The notes under the pieces: generated by a model
Database searches by the model: none
The model's input: only the letters and a program-made list of their open reading frames with translations
Told to the model about the DNA's origin: nothing
DNA from: Homoserinibacter gongjuensis
GTDB taxonomy: Bacteria > Actinomycetota > Actinomycetes > Actinomycetales > Microbacteriaceae
Direction of reading: 5' to 3'
Assembly: GCF_030161875.1 (NCBI RefSeq)
Contig: NZ_BSVA01000001.1
Location: 744,001 to 808,000 of the forward strand
DNA: 64,000 nucleotides
Shown here: positions 40,633-48,612 of the stretch, piece after piece
Numbering within the stretch: the stretch's first letter is position 1
Layout of the letters: each line of letters opens with the position of its first letter
Position numbers and translations under genes: made by a program

Positions 40633-41648
40633 TCTGAGGCTTTCTGGGTCGTTGCGTCGGATGCGGTGGTCGGGGTGGCAGCGCGCACGACGGTCACGGC
40701 GTCGTTCACGTCGAGGCCCTTCTTCTTCATCGCGCGAGCCCGCTCGCCCGCCGAGCGCAGCCGGGGGTTCACATACTCGTCGATGCCGAAGTTGATGAGC
40801 GAGAGGGCGACGCCGATGATCGCGATGCAGAGGCCGGGCGGCAGGTACCACCACCACTGGTTCTGCTGGAAGGCGCCCTGGGCGGAGGCCCAGTTGAGGA
40901 TCGTGCCCCAGTTGTAGGTGGTCACCGGGATGACGCCGATGTACGAGAGCGTCGTGAGGCTCAGGATCGCTGCGGTGACGGTGCCCACGAAGCTCGCCGC
41001 GATGAGCGCCATGAGGTTCGGCAGCATCTCGACCGCGATGATGCGGCGCAACGGCTCGCCGTTGGCGCGGGCCGCCTGGATGAAGTCGCGATTGCGCAGC
41101 GACATCGTCTGGGCGCGCAGCACCCGCGCGCCCCACGCCCAGCCGATCAGGCCAAGGACGGCGGCGATCAGCCACAGCGGCGGGTCTTCGAAGATCGACG
41201 CGACGATGATGATGAGCGGCAGCCCCGGGATCACCAGGAACACGTTCGTGAGCGCCGAGAGGCCCTCGCTCTTCCAGCCCGAGAGGTATCCGGCGATCAC
41301 CCCGATCGTGATGGCGATGAAGGTCGCGATGATCGCGGCGAGGAATCCCACGACGATCACACCGCGGGTGCCGTGGATCACCTGGCTCAACACGTCTTCG
41401 CCGATGTGCGTCGTGCCGAGCCAATGCGCGGCCGAGGGCGCCTGGAAGCGCGAGGTGTTGTCGACCTTGGTCGGCGAATACGGGGCGAGCACGTCGGCGA
41501 AGATCGCGACGAGCACGAAGAAGCCCAGGATCGCGAGCCCGGTGATCGACTTGGCGTTGCGGAACATCGCGAAGGCCGAGCCGAGACGGGCCCAGAAGCT
41601 CGTGCCGCGCGGCGTCTTCTCCGCGAGCTGAGCTGTGCGGATGGTCAT
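40629..41648 (-). CDS. Dpp/Opp-type ABC transporter permease (DppC-like)
   Basis: This 339-residue permease has the DppC motif HWLGTTHIGEDVLSQVIHGTRGVIVVG, six helices and the EAA-like loop QAARANGEPLRRIIAVEMLPN. ATG at 41648 is the first in-frame start. A better-placed ATG at 41704, four bases after the preceding stop, encodes MATTDDTRTRPRA. It would join the frame if one base were missing in the GC-rich stretch near 41660-41675, so the true protein is probably ~358 residues. Confidence 0.88.
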   Translation of the reverse strand: MTIRTAQLAEKTPRGTSFWARLGSAFAMFRNAKSITGLAILGFFVLVAIFADVLAPYSPTKVDNTSRFQAPSAAHWLGTTHIGEDVLSQVIHGTRGVIVVGFLAAIIATFIAITIGVIAGYLSGWKSEGLSALTNVFLVIPGLPLIIIVASIFEDPPLWLIAAVLGLIGWAWGARVLRAQTMSLRNRDFIQAARANGEPLRRIIAVEMLPNLMALIAASFVGTVTAAILSLTTLSYIGVIPVTTYNWGTILNWASAQGAFQQNQWWWYLPPGLCIAIIGVALSLINFGIDEYVNPRLRSAGERARAMKKKGLDVNDAVTVVRAATPTTASDATTQKASE

Positions 41649-41707
41649 CGTCTCGGGGGCGCCCGCGCGCGGGGCCGCGTGCGGGTGTCGTCGGTCGTTG
41701 CCATGGC

Positions 41708-42772
41708 TCAGGCCTCCGTCTGTCGGGTGCGCGGGTCGAGGAAGGCGTAGGCGAAGTCGGCGAGCACGTTGGCCACGAGCACCGAGATCGTGATCACCAG
41801 GAACACACCCTGCATGAGCGCGTAGTCCTTGGCGTTGGTGGCATCCAGCAGCAGCTTGCCGATACCCGGATAGCTGAACACCATCTCCATGACGATCGTG
41901 CCGCCCACGATGAAGCCGATCGAGAGCGCGAAGCTCTGGATCTGCGGAAGCACGGCGTTGCGTGCGGCGTAGCCCCACAGCACGCGGCGGTTCGGCAGTC
42001 CCTTCGCCTGGGCCACCGTGATGTAGTCCTCATCGAGCACGGTGAGCATCATGTTCCGCATGCCCAGCATCCATCCGCCGAGCGAGGCGATCACGATCGT
42101 CACCGCCGGCAGCGTGCCGTGATGGATGACCTGGCCGATGAACTCGAAGGTCCACTCCGGCCGCATCCCCACGCCGTACGCCTTGCCGATCGGGAACCAT
42201 CGCAGGTTCACCGAGAAGGCGGCGATCGCGAGCAGGCCGAGCCAGAAGTACGGGATGGTGCCGAGGAACGTCGTGATCGGCACGAACACGTCGAGCTTGC
42301 TGCCGCGCCGCCAGCCGATGATGCCGCCGCCGATCGTGCCGATCGCGAACGAGACGATCGTGGCGAAGCCGACGAGCCCCACGGTCCACGGCAGGGCCTG
42401 ACTGATCACCTCGGTGACCGGCCGCAGCCCATGCAGCAACGAGACGCCGAGGTCGCCGCGCAGCAGGTGGGCCCAGTAGTCGAGGTACTGCTCGACGAGC
42501 GACTTGTCGGTGTCGAGGCCGAGCAGCGCACGCAGCGCGTCGGCCGCCTCGGGCGTCACGTTGCGGTTGCGCGCGAGGTACTGGCTGACCGCGTCGCCCT
42601 TCATCATGCGGGGCAGGAAGAAGTTGATGGTGATCGCGGCCCACAGGGTGAAGAGGTAGAACGCGGCGCGGCTGCCGAGGAAGCGCCACGGGATGCGGGA
42701 GTGGCCCGAGACGACGCGCGTCGCGGTGGTGCCGACGGCGATCGCGTCGAGCTGGGGCTGGGCGCCGCTCAT
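41708..42772 (-). CDS. Dpp/Opp-type ABC transporter permease (DppB-like)
   Basis: This 354-residue permease has an N-terminal helix FYLFTLWAAITINFFLPRMM, then an extracytoplasmic segment and the DppB core. YITVAQAKGLPNRRVLWGYAARNA and FSYPGIGKLLLDA are the family motifs. It overlaps the ATPase gene upstream by four bases. Oligosaccharide-type members of this family are common in GH3-containing operons. Confidence 0.92.
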   Translation of the reverse strand: MSGAQPQLDAIAVGTTATRVVSGHSRIPWRFLGSRAAFYLFTLWAAITINFFLPRMMKGDAVSQYLARNRNVTPEAADALRALLGLDTDKSLVEQYLDYWAHLLRGDLGVSLLHGLRPVTEVISQALPWTVGLVGFATIVSFAIGTIGGGIIGWRRGSKLDVFVPITTFLGTIPYFWLGLLAIAAFSVNLRWFPIGKAYGVGMRPEWTFEFIGQVIHHGTLPAVTIVIASLGGWMLGMRNMMLTVLDEDYITVAQAKGLPNRRVLWGYAARNAVLPQIQSFALSIGFIVGGTIVMEMVFSYPGIGKLLLDATNAKDYALMQGVFLVITISVLVANVLADFAYAFLDPRTRQTEA

Positions 42773-43578
42773 GGTGCACCTCCGAGGTCGCGGGCGGCCG
42801 AGGCGAAGAACGACTCGGGATCGGGGGATGCCGCGCGCAGTTCGCGGGTATACGGGTCCTGCGGGGTGAGGATCACCTCGTCGGCCGTGCCGTGCTCGAC
42901 GACCCGACCCTGGTTGAGCACGATGATCTCGTCGCTGAAGTGCCGTGCGGTGGCGAGGTCGTGGGTGATGTAGAGCACCCCGAGCCCTTCATCCCGCTGC
43001 AGCTCGGCGAGCAGGTTGAGCACGCCCAGCCGGATCGAGACGTCGAGCATCGACACCGGCTCGTCGGCCACCAGGATCGCCGGCCGCGAGGCGAGGGCGC
43101 GCGCGATCGCGATGCGCTGCCGCTGACCGCCCGACAGCTCGTGCGGGCGGCGCTCCATCACCGCATCCGGGTCCAGGCGCACGCGCTCGAGCAGGCGGCG
43201 CACCTCGGCCTCGGTCTGCGCCTTGGGCACGACGTCGTCGAGGCGCAGCGGACGCTCGATGTGGTAGCGGATGGAGTGGTACGGATTGAGTGAGGCGAAC
43301 GGATCCTGGAACACCATCCGCAACTGCTGCCGGTACCGGCGCAGGGCCGTGCCGTGGCGCGGGATCGGGGCGCCGTCGAGCCGCACCTCACCGCTCGTCG
43401 GGGTCTCGAGCTGGGTGAGGATCTTGGCGATCGTCGACTTGCCGCTGCCGGACTGGCCGACGAGGCCGATCGTCTGGCCGGAGCGGAGCGTGAAGCTCAC
43501 GTCGTCGAGCGCGCGGATCTGCCCCGCGCCGCGCACGTTGTAGATCTTGGTGATGTGGTCGAACTCGAGCACGGTCAT
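42769..43578 (-). CDS. Dpp/Opp-type ABC transporter ATP-binding protein (DppF-like)
   Basis: This 269-residue ATPase has Walker A GQSGSGKST, Q-loop MVFQDPFASLNP, signature LSGGQRQRIAIARAL, Walker B ILVADEPVSMLD and the H-loop ITHDLATARH. It overlaps both neighbouring genes by four bases. Confidence 0.93.
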   Translation of the reverse strand: MTVLEFDHITKIYNVRGAGQIRALDDVSFTLRSGQTIGLVGQSGSGKSTIAKILTQLETPTSGEVRLDGAPIPRHGTALRRYRQQLRMVFQDPFASLNPYHSIRYHIERPLRLDDVVPKAQTEAEVRRLLERVRLDPDAVMERRPHELSGGQRQRIAIARALASRPAILVADEPVSMLDVSIRLGVLNLLAELQRDEGLGVLYITHDLATARHFSDEIIVLNQGRVVEHGTADEVILTPQDPYTRELRAASPDPESFFASAARDLGGAP

Positions 43579-44399
43579 CGCGCCACCACGCCCCTCTCGC
43601 CGGTGAGCCGCGGGAACGAGCTCAGCAGCGTCTTCGTGTAGTCGTTCTGCGGATCGGTCCAGATGCGTTCCGCGGTGTCGAGCTCGACGATCTCGCCCTC
43701 GCGCATGATCGCGATGCGGTCGCTGATCTCCAGCAGCAGCGGCAGGTCGTGGGTGATGAAGATCACCGAGAAGCCGAATTCGTGCCGCAGTTGCGAGATC
43801 TGCCGCAGGATCTCGCGCTGCACGAGCACGTCGAGGGCGGTGGTCGGCTCGTCCATCACCATGAGCTGCGGACGCAGGGCCAGCGCCATCGCGATCATGA
43901 CGCGCTGCCGCATGCCGCCCGAGAGCTCGTGCGGGAAGGAGCGGGCGCGCTGTGCGCCGACCTTGACGATCTCGAGCAGCTCGGCGACCTCGGCGCGACG
44001 TTGCCGCGCCGACATCCGGGGGCGGTGCACCTCGAAGACGTCCTCGAGCTGCGACCCGATCGGGGCGACCGGGTTCAGGGCGTTCATCGCGCCCTGGAAC
44101 ACCATCGACACCTTGTCCCAGCGGAACCGGCGCATCTGCTCGGCGTCGAGGGCCCCCAGGTCGACGTCGTCACCGGATGCGTCGTGGAACACCACGGAAC
44201 CGCTCGTGATCACGGCGGGCGCCTTGAGCAGCCGCTGCACGCCGTACGCGAGGGTCGTCTTGCCGCATCCGCTCTCGCCCGCGAGGCCGAGCACCTCGCC
44301 GCGCTGCAGTTCCAAGGTGACGTGGCTGACCGCCTCGACGGGCGGATCGACGTCGTACACGACCGAGAAGTCGCGCACCGAGAGAAGCGGTTCGTTCAT
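43575..44399 (-). CDS. Dpp/Opp-type ABC transporter ATP-binding protein (DppD-like)
   Basis: This 274-residue ATPase has Walker A GESGCGKTT, Q-loop MVFQGAMNALNP, signature LSGGMRQRVMIAMAL and Walker B LMVMDEPTTALD. I chose ATG at 44399 (MNEPLLSVRDFSVVY). The longer frame to 44468 adds residues with no family similarity. It follows the binding-protein gene by 73 bases. Confidence 0.92.
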   Translation of the reverse strand: MNEPLLSVRDFSVVYDVDPPVEAVSHVTLELQRGEVLGLAGESGCGKTTLAYGVQRLLKAPAVITSGSVVFHDASGDDVDLGALDAEQMRRFRWDKVSMVFQGAMNALNPVAPIGSQLEDVFEVHRPRMSARQRRAEVAELLEIVKVGAQRARSFPHELSGGMRQRVMIAMALALRPQLMVMDEPTTALDVLVQREILRQISQLRHEFGFSVIFITHDLPLLLEISDRIAIMREGEIVELDTAERIWTDPQNDYTKTLLSSFPRLTGERGVVAR

Positions 44400-44472
44400 C
44401 GCCTGCTGCTCGCTTTCCTGTCCGACGGAGGGTGGATGCGCGTGGCGCACCCACCCCCGTTTCCGCACTGAC

Positions 44473-46131
44473 CTACTTGGCGGGCTTCAGCTTCGTGAGG
44501 ATCTGCACGATGCCGGGCTGCGTCGGGTCGGCCGAGGCGTACTGGTCGCTCTCGGTCGGGAATCCGACGTAGTTGCGGGTGTTGTACTCGCCCAGCAGCG
44601 GGTGCGCACCGAGCGGGATCGCCGGCACGTTCTCCGCGAAGGCCTTCTGCAGAACGGCGCTCGCGGCCTGACGCTCCTCATCCGAGGATGCGTTCGCGTA
44701 GGTGTTCAGAGCAGCCGTCACCGCGGGGTCGTTGAAGCGACCGAAGTTGAACTGCGCCTTGTCGTCGACGATCCACTTGGGGTCCATCGTGGAGGTGTAG
44801 AGGCCGTAGGCGTTGCCGGTGTCCTCGAGCCAGTGGATGATCGCCTGGAAGGTGCCCTCCTGGCGCGCGGCGTCCCAGCCGCCCCAGTCGGGCTGGTCGA
44901 CCTTGACCTCGATGCCGAGGGCCTCGTCGAGCTCCTCGGCGATGAGCGCCTGCTCGGTGTTCCAGTCGCTCCATCCGGCGGGCACCGAGATCGAGAACGA
45001 GACGGCCTCGCCGTCGGGGTCGATCAGCGCGTCGTCCTTCCAGGTGTAGCCGGCATCCGTGAGGATCTGCTTCGCCTTGTCGACGTCGACCGCGTAGTTC
45101 TGGTCCTTGTACTCGGGCAGGATCTCGTCCTCGAGCAGCGCGCCGAGGCCCGTGACGTTCCAGACGGCCTCGCTCGCGCCCTCGCGTGCGATGTCGACGT
45201 AGGCCTCGCGGTCGATCGTCCAGGCGAGCGCCTCACGCAGGGCGGGGTTGTTGAACGGCTTGGTCTGCAGGTTCATGAACAGCGTGCCGGCACCCGCGGT
45301 GGGCGAGGCCAGGAAGTGGTTGTTCTCGTCGGCGGCCAGGTAGCTGTTCTCGATCTGCGGGATGAACGCCTGCGCCCAGTCCGCGTCGCCCGAGACGAGC
45401 GCCGTGGTGAGCGCGGCGTTGTCGCCGTAGGACACGTAGTGCAGCTCGGGCACCGCGAGTTCGCCGCCCCAGTAGTCCTCGTTGGCCTTCAGGGTGACCG
45501 ACTCCGTCGACCAGTTGTCGAGCACGTACGGTCCGGTGCCGACGGCGAGACCCTCATCCGTGAGCGGGTCGGTGTTCGGGTCGGCGATGTTCTCCCAGAT
45601 GTGCTTCGGCACGATCGGGGTGTGCAGCACGCGCGACTGCGCGGTGTACTTCGAGTCGGCGAACTTCAGCGTGATCGCGTCGCCCTCGACGGTCGCGCCC
45701 TCGTACTTGAGCCCGGAGGTGTCGCTGAGCTTGCCGCTCAGGTACATGTCGAAGGTGAAGACGATGTCGTCGCCGGTGAAGGCGGTGCCGTCGCTCCACT
45801 TCACGCCGCTGCGCGGCACGACGGTGAGCTCGGTGTAGTCGTCGTTCCACTCGACCGATTCCGCGAGCCACGGCGTGGTGCCGAGGTCGCCGGTGGGGTT
45901 GACGAGGGCGAGCGGCTCGAAGATGACCTTGGCGTAGCCGTACTTCGAGGCCGAGGAGTCGCCCAGGAACGGGTTGTGGGATTCGGTGGTGATGGCGCCG
46001 TCGGGCTTGGCGATCGTCAGGGCGGCCCCCGACGTCGAGCCGCTGTCGGTGCTCGGCGAGCACCCGGCCAGCACCATGGTGCTGAGAGCGACGATCGCAC
46101 CGACGGCGATCACGGACTTCTTGAGCTTCAT
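44473..46131 (-). CDS. family 5 extracellular solute-binding lipoprotein, probable cello-oligosaccharide binder
   Basis: This 552-residue binding protein has a signal peptide ending LAGC (Cys near 24). The mature chain has a Ser-rich linker, then SHNPFLGDSSASKYGYAKVIFEPLALVNP. This resembles cello- and xylo-oligosaccharide members of family 5 more than peptide binders. ATG at 46131 follows AGGAGA. It is the first gene of the operon that ends with GH3. The substrate call rests on operon context and the operator upstream. Confidence 0.88.
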   Translation of the reverse strand: MKLKKSVIAVGAIVALSTMVLAGCSPSTDSGSTSGAALTIAKPDGAITTESHNPFLGDSSASKYGYAKVIFEPLALVNPTGDLGTTPWLAESVEWNDDYTELTVVPRSGVKWSDGTAFTGDDIVFTFDMYLSGKLSDTSGLKYEGATVEGDAITLKFADSKYTAQSRVLHTPIVPKHIWENIADPNTDPLTDEGLAVGTGPYVLDNWSTESVTLKANEDYWGGELAVPELHYVSYGDNAALTTALVSGDADWAQAFIPQIENSYLAADENNHFLASPTAGAGTLFMNLQTKPFNNPALREALAWTIDREAYVDIAREGASEAVWNVTGLGALLEDEILPEYKDQNYAVDVDKAKQILTDAGYTWKDDALIDPDGEAVSFSISVPAGWSDWNTEQALIAEELDEALGIEVKVDQPDWGGWDAARQEGTFQAIIHWLEDTGNAYGLYTSTMDPKWIVDDKAQFNFGRFNDPAVTAALNTYANASSDEERQAASAVLQKAFAENVPAIPLGAHPLLGEYNTRNYVGFPTESDQYASADPTQPGIVQILTKLKPAK

Positions 46132-46161
46132 TGCTTCTCCTAGTGGCGGGATGCCGGGATT

Positions 46162-46177
46162 CCGGGAGCGCTCCCGG
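46162..46177. promoter_or_regulatory. CelR/CebR-type operator palindrome
   Basis: CCGGGAGCGCTCCCGG is a perfect 16-base palindrome in the leader between the promoter and the binding-protein start. Its core GGGAGCGCTCCC equals the core of the known CelR/CebR box TGGGAGCGCTCCCA that controls cellulose and cellobiose genes in Thermobifida and Streptomyces. A -10-like TAACAT lies about 20 bases upstream on the minus strand. The cognate LacI protein is not identified. Confidence 0.7.
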
Positions 46178-46216
46178 GACTGTGATTATGTTACCCAGCC
46201 GCACCCGGTGGGTTCA

Positions 46217-46236
46217 CTTACTTACCGGGCAGTAAG
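46217..46236. promoter_or_regulatory. TetR-type operator in the divergent intergenic region
   Basis: CTTACT (46217-46222) and AGTAAG (46231-46236) form an inverted repeat around TACCGGGC. It lies near the -35 area of the leftward ABC operon and 64 bases before the rightward TetR gene. The layout fits autoregulation and control of the transporter by that TetR protein. Confidence 0.55.
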
Positions 46237-46299
46237 CTGGGTGGGGCCAGGCTACCGATGGAGTAGCAAATTGACAAGACGGGGCGAAGCGAGGGTGGC

Positions 46300-46953
46300 G
46301 TGGTGAAGACGGTGAGCGACGCGGGCGCCGGCGGACCACGCAGTCGGCCCGCGACAGCGCGCAAGCGCACCGAGATCCTGAAGGCCGCCATCGAGACCTT
46401 CGGCGCAAAGGGCTCGACCAACGGCACCCTGACCGACATCGCCGAGCAGGTGGGCATGACGCACGCGGGCGTGCTGCACCATTTCGGCTCCAAGCAGAAG
46501 CTGCTGCTCGAGGTGCTCGCCTACCGCGACCGCAGCGACCCCGGCCTCGTCGACCAGCACATCCCGGGTGGACCCGAGCTGTTCCTGCACCTCGTGCGCA
46601 CCGCCTACTCCAACGCCCTGCGCCCCGGCATCGTGCAGGTCTACACCGTGCTGTCGTCAGAGTCGGTCACCGATGACCACCCGGGCCGCCCCTACTTCGA
46701 AGATCGTTATCGCGTGCTGCGCGAGGAGATCCGCAGCGCCTTCGCGCAGCTGTGCCTGCAGCAGGGCGTGACCGATCCGGGCACGATCGACACGGCATCC
46801 GCGTCGATCCTCGCCGTCATGGACGGCCTCCAGCTGCAGTGGCTGCTCGACCCCGCGGCTCTCGACCTGGGCGCAGCGACCGAGTTCGCCATCCGTGCGA
46901 TCGTCACCGAGGTGCTGCGGCCGGGGCCGCCGCTCGAGTCGTACGCGGGCTAA
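46300..46953 (+). CDS. TetR/AcrR-family transcriptional regulator
   Basis: This 217-residue regulator has an N-terminal helix-turn-helix, TDIAEQVGMTHAGVLHHFGSKQKLL (residues ~45-69), and a C-terminal ligand domain. The rightward GTG start at 46300 is divergent from the ABC/GH3 operon. The shared intergenic region carries a TetR-type inverted repeat, so it probably represses itself and perhaps the transporter operon. The ligand is unknown. Confidence 0.9.
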   Translation: MVKTVSDAGAGGPRSRPATARKRTEILKAAIETFGAKGSTNGTLTDIAEQVGMTHAGVLHHFGSKQKLLLEVLAYRDRSDPGLVDQHIPGGPELFLHLVRTAYSNALRPGIVQVYTVLSSESVTDDHPGRPYFEDRYRVLREEIRSAFAQLCLQQGVTDPGTIDTASASILAVMDGLQLQWLLDPAALDLGAATEFAIRAIVTEVLRPGPPLESYAG

Positions 46954-46980
46954 GGTCGCGCGCGGCGCGGCCGGCGTCGC

Positions 46981-47037
46981 CGAGACGGCAGTTTCGACCC
47001 TTCCGCGGCGCGTCTTCGGGTCGAAAGTGCCGTCTCG
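46981..47037. repeat. gene-end inverted repeat (20-base arms)
   Basis: CGAGACGGCAGTTTCGACCC (46981-47000) and its inverse at 47018-47037 match in 19 of 20 positions around a 17-base loop. It sits between two convergent TetR genes and has no U-tract. It may stop transcription from both sides. Similar structures with other sequences occur at four more gene ends in the window. Confidence 0.7.
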
Positions 47038-47062
47038 ATGACCTGCGCGTCGTGCGGTGCGG

Positions 47063-47785
47063 CTAGGTCGCGGCGGCGCGGCGCTGCAGGCCGTCGAGGA
47101 TGAGGTCGAGCGCGAAGAGGAACTCGGCGTCGTCGTCGCACGCACCCAGCACGCCGTCGTGGGCCGCTGCGAGCGCGAGCTCCGCGACGTGCGGCAGCGT
47201 CGGGGCCCACGCGCGCACCTGAGCCGCGACGAGCGCCGGGTCCGTCTCGGTGGGCGCGTCGTCGAAGAGGTTGGCGTCGAAGCCGAGCACCCGGCTGCCG
47301 AGCACGTGCAGGGCGTGGTGGGCGAGCTCGAGCGAGACGCCGCCCGTGCGCAGGATGCCGAGCACGCGGTCGATGTAGGCGACGGTCGCGGGTCCCGCCT
47401 GGTCTCGGGAGTCGAGCACGCGCGCGGACCACGGATGCCGCAGCATGGTCGCCCGGGCGGCGAGGATGAGATCCCGCAGCTGGGCAGGCCACTCTCCCGA
47501 CGGTTCCGGAAGGTCGATCTGCGCCACGAGGGCATCGCCCATGGCGTCGAGCAGAGCCTCCTTGTCGCGCAGGTGATGGTAGAGCGACATCGGATCGACC
47601 TCGAGCGAGGCGGCGAGGCGGCGCATGCTGAGCCCGTCGATCCCGTCGCGGTCGGCGAGGGCGATGGCCTCCGCGACGATGCGCTCACGACTGAGGCGCT
47701 CGGGACGCGCGGCGCTGCGGTCAGGGCGGCGCGCCGTGGCCGGCGGCGCGGCAGGCGCAGCGGCGGGATCGGGGCGTCGAGGCAT
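47063..47785 (-). CDS. TetR-family transcriptional regulator
   Basis: This regulator of about 240 residues has an Ala/Pro-rich N-terminal extension, then RERIVAEAIALADRDGIDGL and the helix-turn-helix MRRLAASLEVDPMSLYHHLRDKEAL. The large C-terminal domain resembles the tetracycline-repressor C-terminal class. I chose ATG at 47785. It is divergent from a nitroreductase-like gene, and the 83-base gap holds three copies of one operator half-site pair. Confidence 0.9.
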   Translation of the reverse strand: MPRRPDPAAAPAAPPATARRPDRSAARPERLSRERIVAEAIALADRDGIDGLSMRRLAASLEVDPMSLYHHLRDKEALLDAMGDALVAQIDLPEPSGEWPAQLRDLILAARATMLRHPWSARVLDSRDQAGPATVAYIDRVLGILRTGGVSLELAHHALHVLGSRVLGFDANLFDDAPTETDPALVAAQVRAWAPTLPHVAELALAAAHDGVLGACDDDAEFLFALDLILDGLQRRAAAT

Positions 47786-47810
47786 CGTCCGCAGTCTAGT
47801 GCTTGACGGG

Positions 47811-47858
47811 TCTACACCGTAGAGGTACTGTTTCCTACCGTGTAGACCTACATTGTAG
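47811..47858. promoter_or_regulatory. three CTACnnnGTAG operators
   Basis: CTACACCGTAG (47812-47822), CTACCGTGTAG (47835-47845) and CTACATTGTAG (47848-47858) share the form CTAC-N3-GTAG. They fill the region between the divergent TetR and nitroreductase-like genes. The last copy is 10 bases before the ATG at 47869. They are the probable binding sites of the TetR protein. Confidence 0.7.
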
Positions 47859-47868
47859 AGGAACGACC

Positions 47869-48336
47869 ATGGACACCACCTCATCCACCCCATCGCCGCC
47901 GCCGCGCGCACTCATCCGCGCGATCTGGCGTGGCCACCGCCTGCTCGTGCGACTGAGCGGCGCGCGCCTCGGACTGCCCGCCCCGCGCCGCGGCAAGCGG
48001 ATGGGCATGATGCGCGTACACGCGATCGGTCGCAACTCGGGAGAACCCCGCCCGGTCGTGCTCGGCTACTTCGACGACGGCGACGCGCTCGTCACCCTCG
48101 CCATGAACGGCTGGGCGGCGGCGGATCCGTCGTGGCTGAAGAACCTGCGCGCCCACCCCGAGGTGCGCGTCGACCTCGGCCGCACGCGCCGCACGGTGCG
48201 CGCCCGCATCGCCGCGGGCGAGGAACACGAGCGCCTTTGGGCACGCTTCGCCGACTACCCGGGCTGGGGCGACCTCGACGCCTTCGCGATCCGCCGACCG
48301 AAAGGGACGGCGGTCGTCGTGCTGGACCCCGCATGA
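47869..48336 (+). CDS. nitroreductase/deazaflavin-dependent (DDN-like) family protein
   Basis: This 155-residue protein reads MMRVHAIGRNSGEPRPVVLGYFDDGDALVTLAMNGWAAADPSW, then LKNLRAHPEVRVDLGRTRR. That is the split beta-barrel of the F420-dependent nitroreductase (DDN) family. Members bind F420, FMN or other flavins and reduce quinones or nitro compounds. Control by the adjacent TetR protein suggests an inducible detoxification role. Confidence 0.82.
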   Translation: MDTTSSTPSPPPRALIRAIWRGHRLLVRLSGARLGLPAPRRGKRMGMMRVHAIGRNSGEPRPVVLGYFDDGDALVTLAMNGWAAADPSWLKNLRAHPEVRVDLGRTRRTVRARIAAGEEHERLWARFADYPGWGDLDAFAIRRPKGTAVVVLDPA

Positions 48337-48360
48337 CGCGCCCGCCGCGCAGCTCGCGAA

Positions 48361-48394
48361 CGTGAAAGACCCCGCCGAAGCGGGGTCTTTCACG
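48361..48394. terminator. bidirectional hairpin terminator
   Basis: CGTGAAAGACCCCGC (48361-48375) and GCGGGGTCTTTCACG (48380-48394) form a perfect 15-pair stem with a CGAA tetraloop. It lies between the rightward nitroreductase-like gene and the leftward tRNA-Tyr. The A/T-rich upper stem supplies short U stretches in both directions. Confidence 0.75.
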
Positions 48395-48395
48395 T

Positions 48396-48480
48396 TGGTG
48401 GCGAGTGAGGGATTCGAACCCCCGAAGGCTACGCCGGCTGATTTACAGTCAGATCCCTTTGGCCGCTTGGGTAACTCGCC
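48396..48480 (-). tRNA. tRNA-Tyr (GTA), CCA encoded
   Basis: The minus strand folds with acceptor GGCGAGT/ACTCGCC, anticodon loop CTGTAAA (GTA) and a long variable arm as in class II tRNAs. The T arm is GGGGGTTCGAATCCCTC. The discriminator A is followed by an encoded CCA (48396-48398); without CCA the body is 48399-48480. Confidence 0.93.
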
Positions 48481-48612
48481 AGATGCGCTCACGGCCCGTG
48501 TGATCACCAACCGCTCGCGCCCATCAAGGATACAAGGTCGCAGCAGCTCACGAGACCACGCGTGAGGCCGCCGATAGGATGCCAGCAATCATCACCCAGC
48601 ACAGGAGGACGC

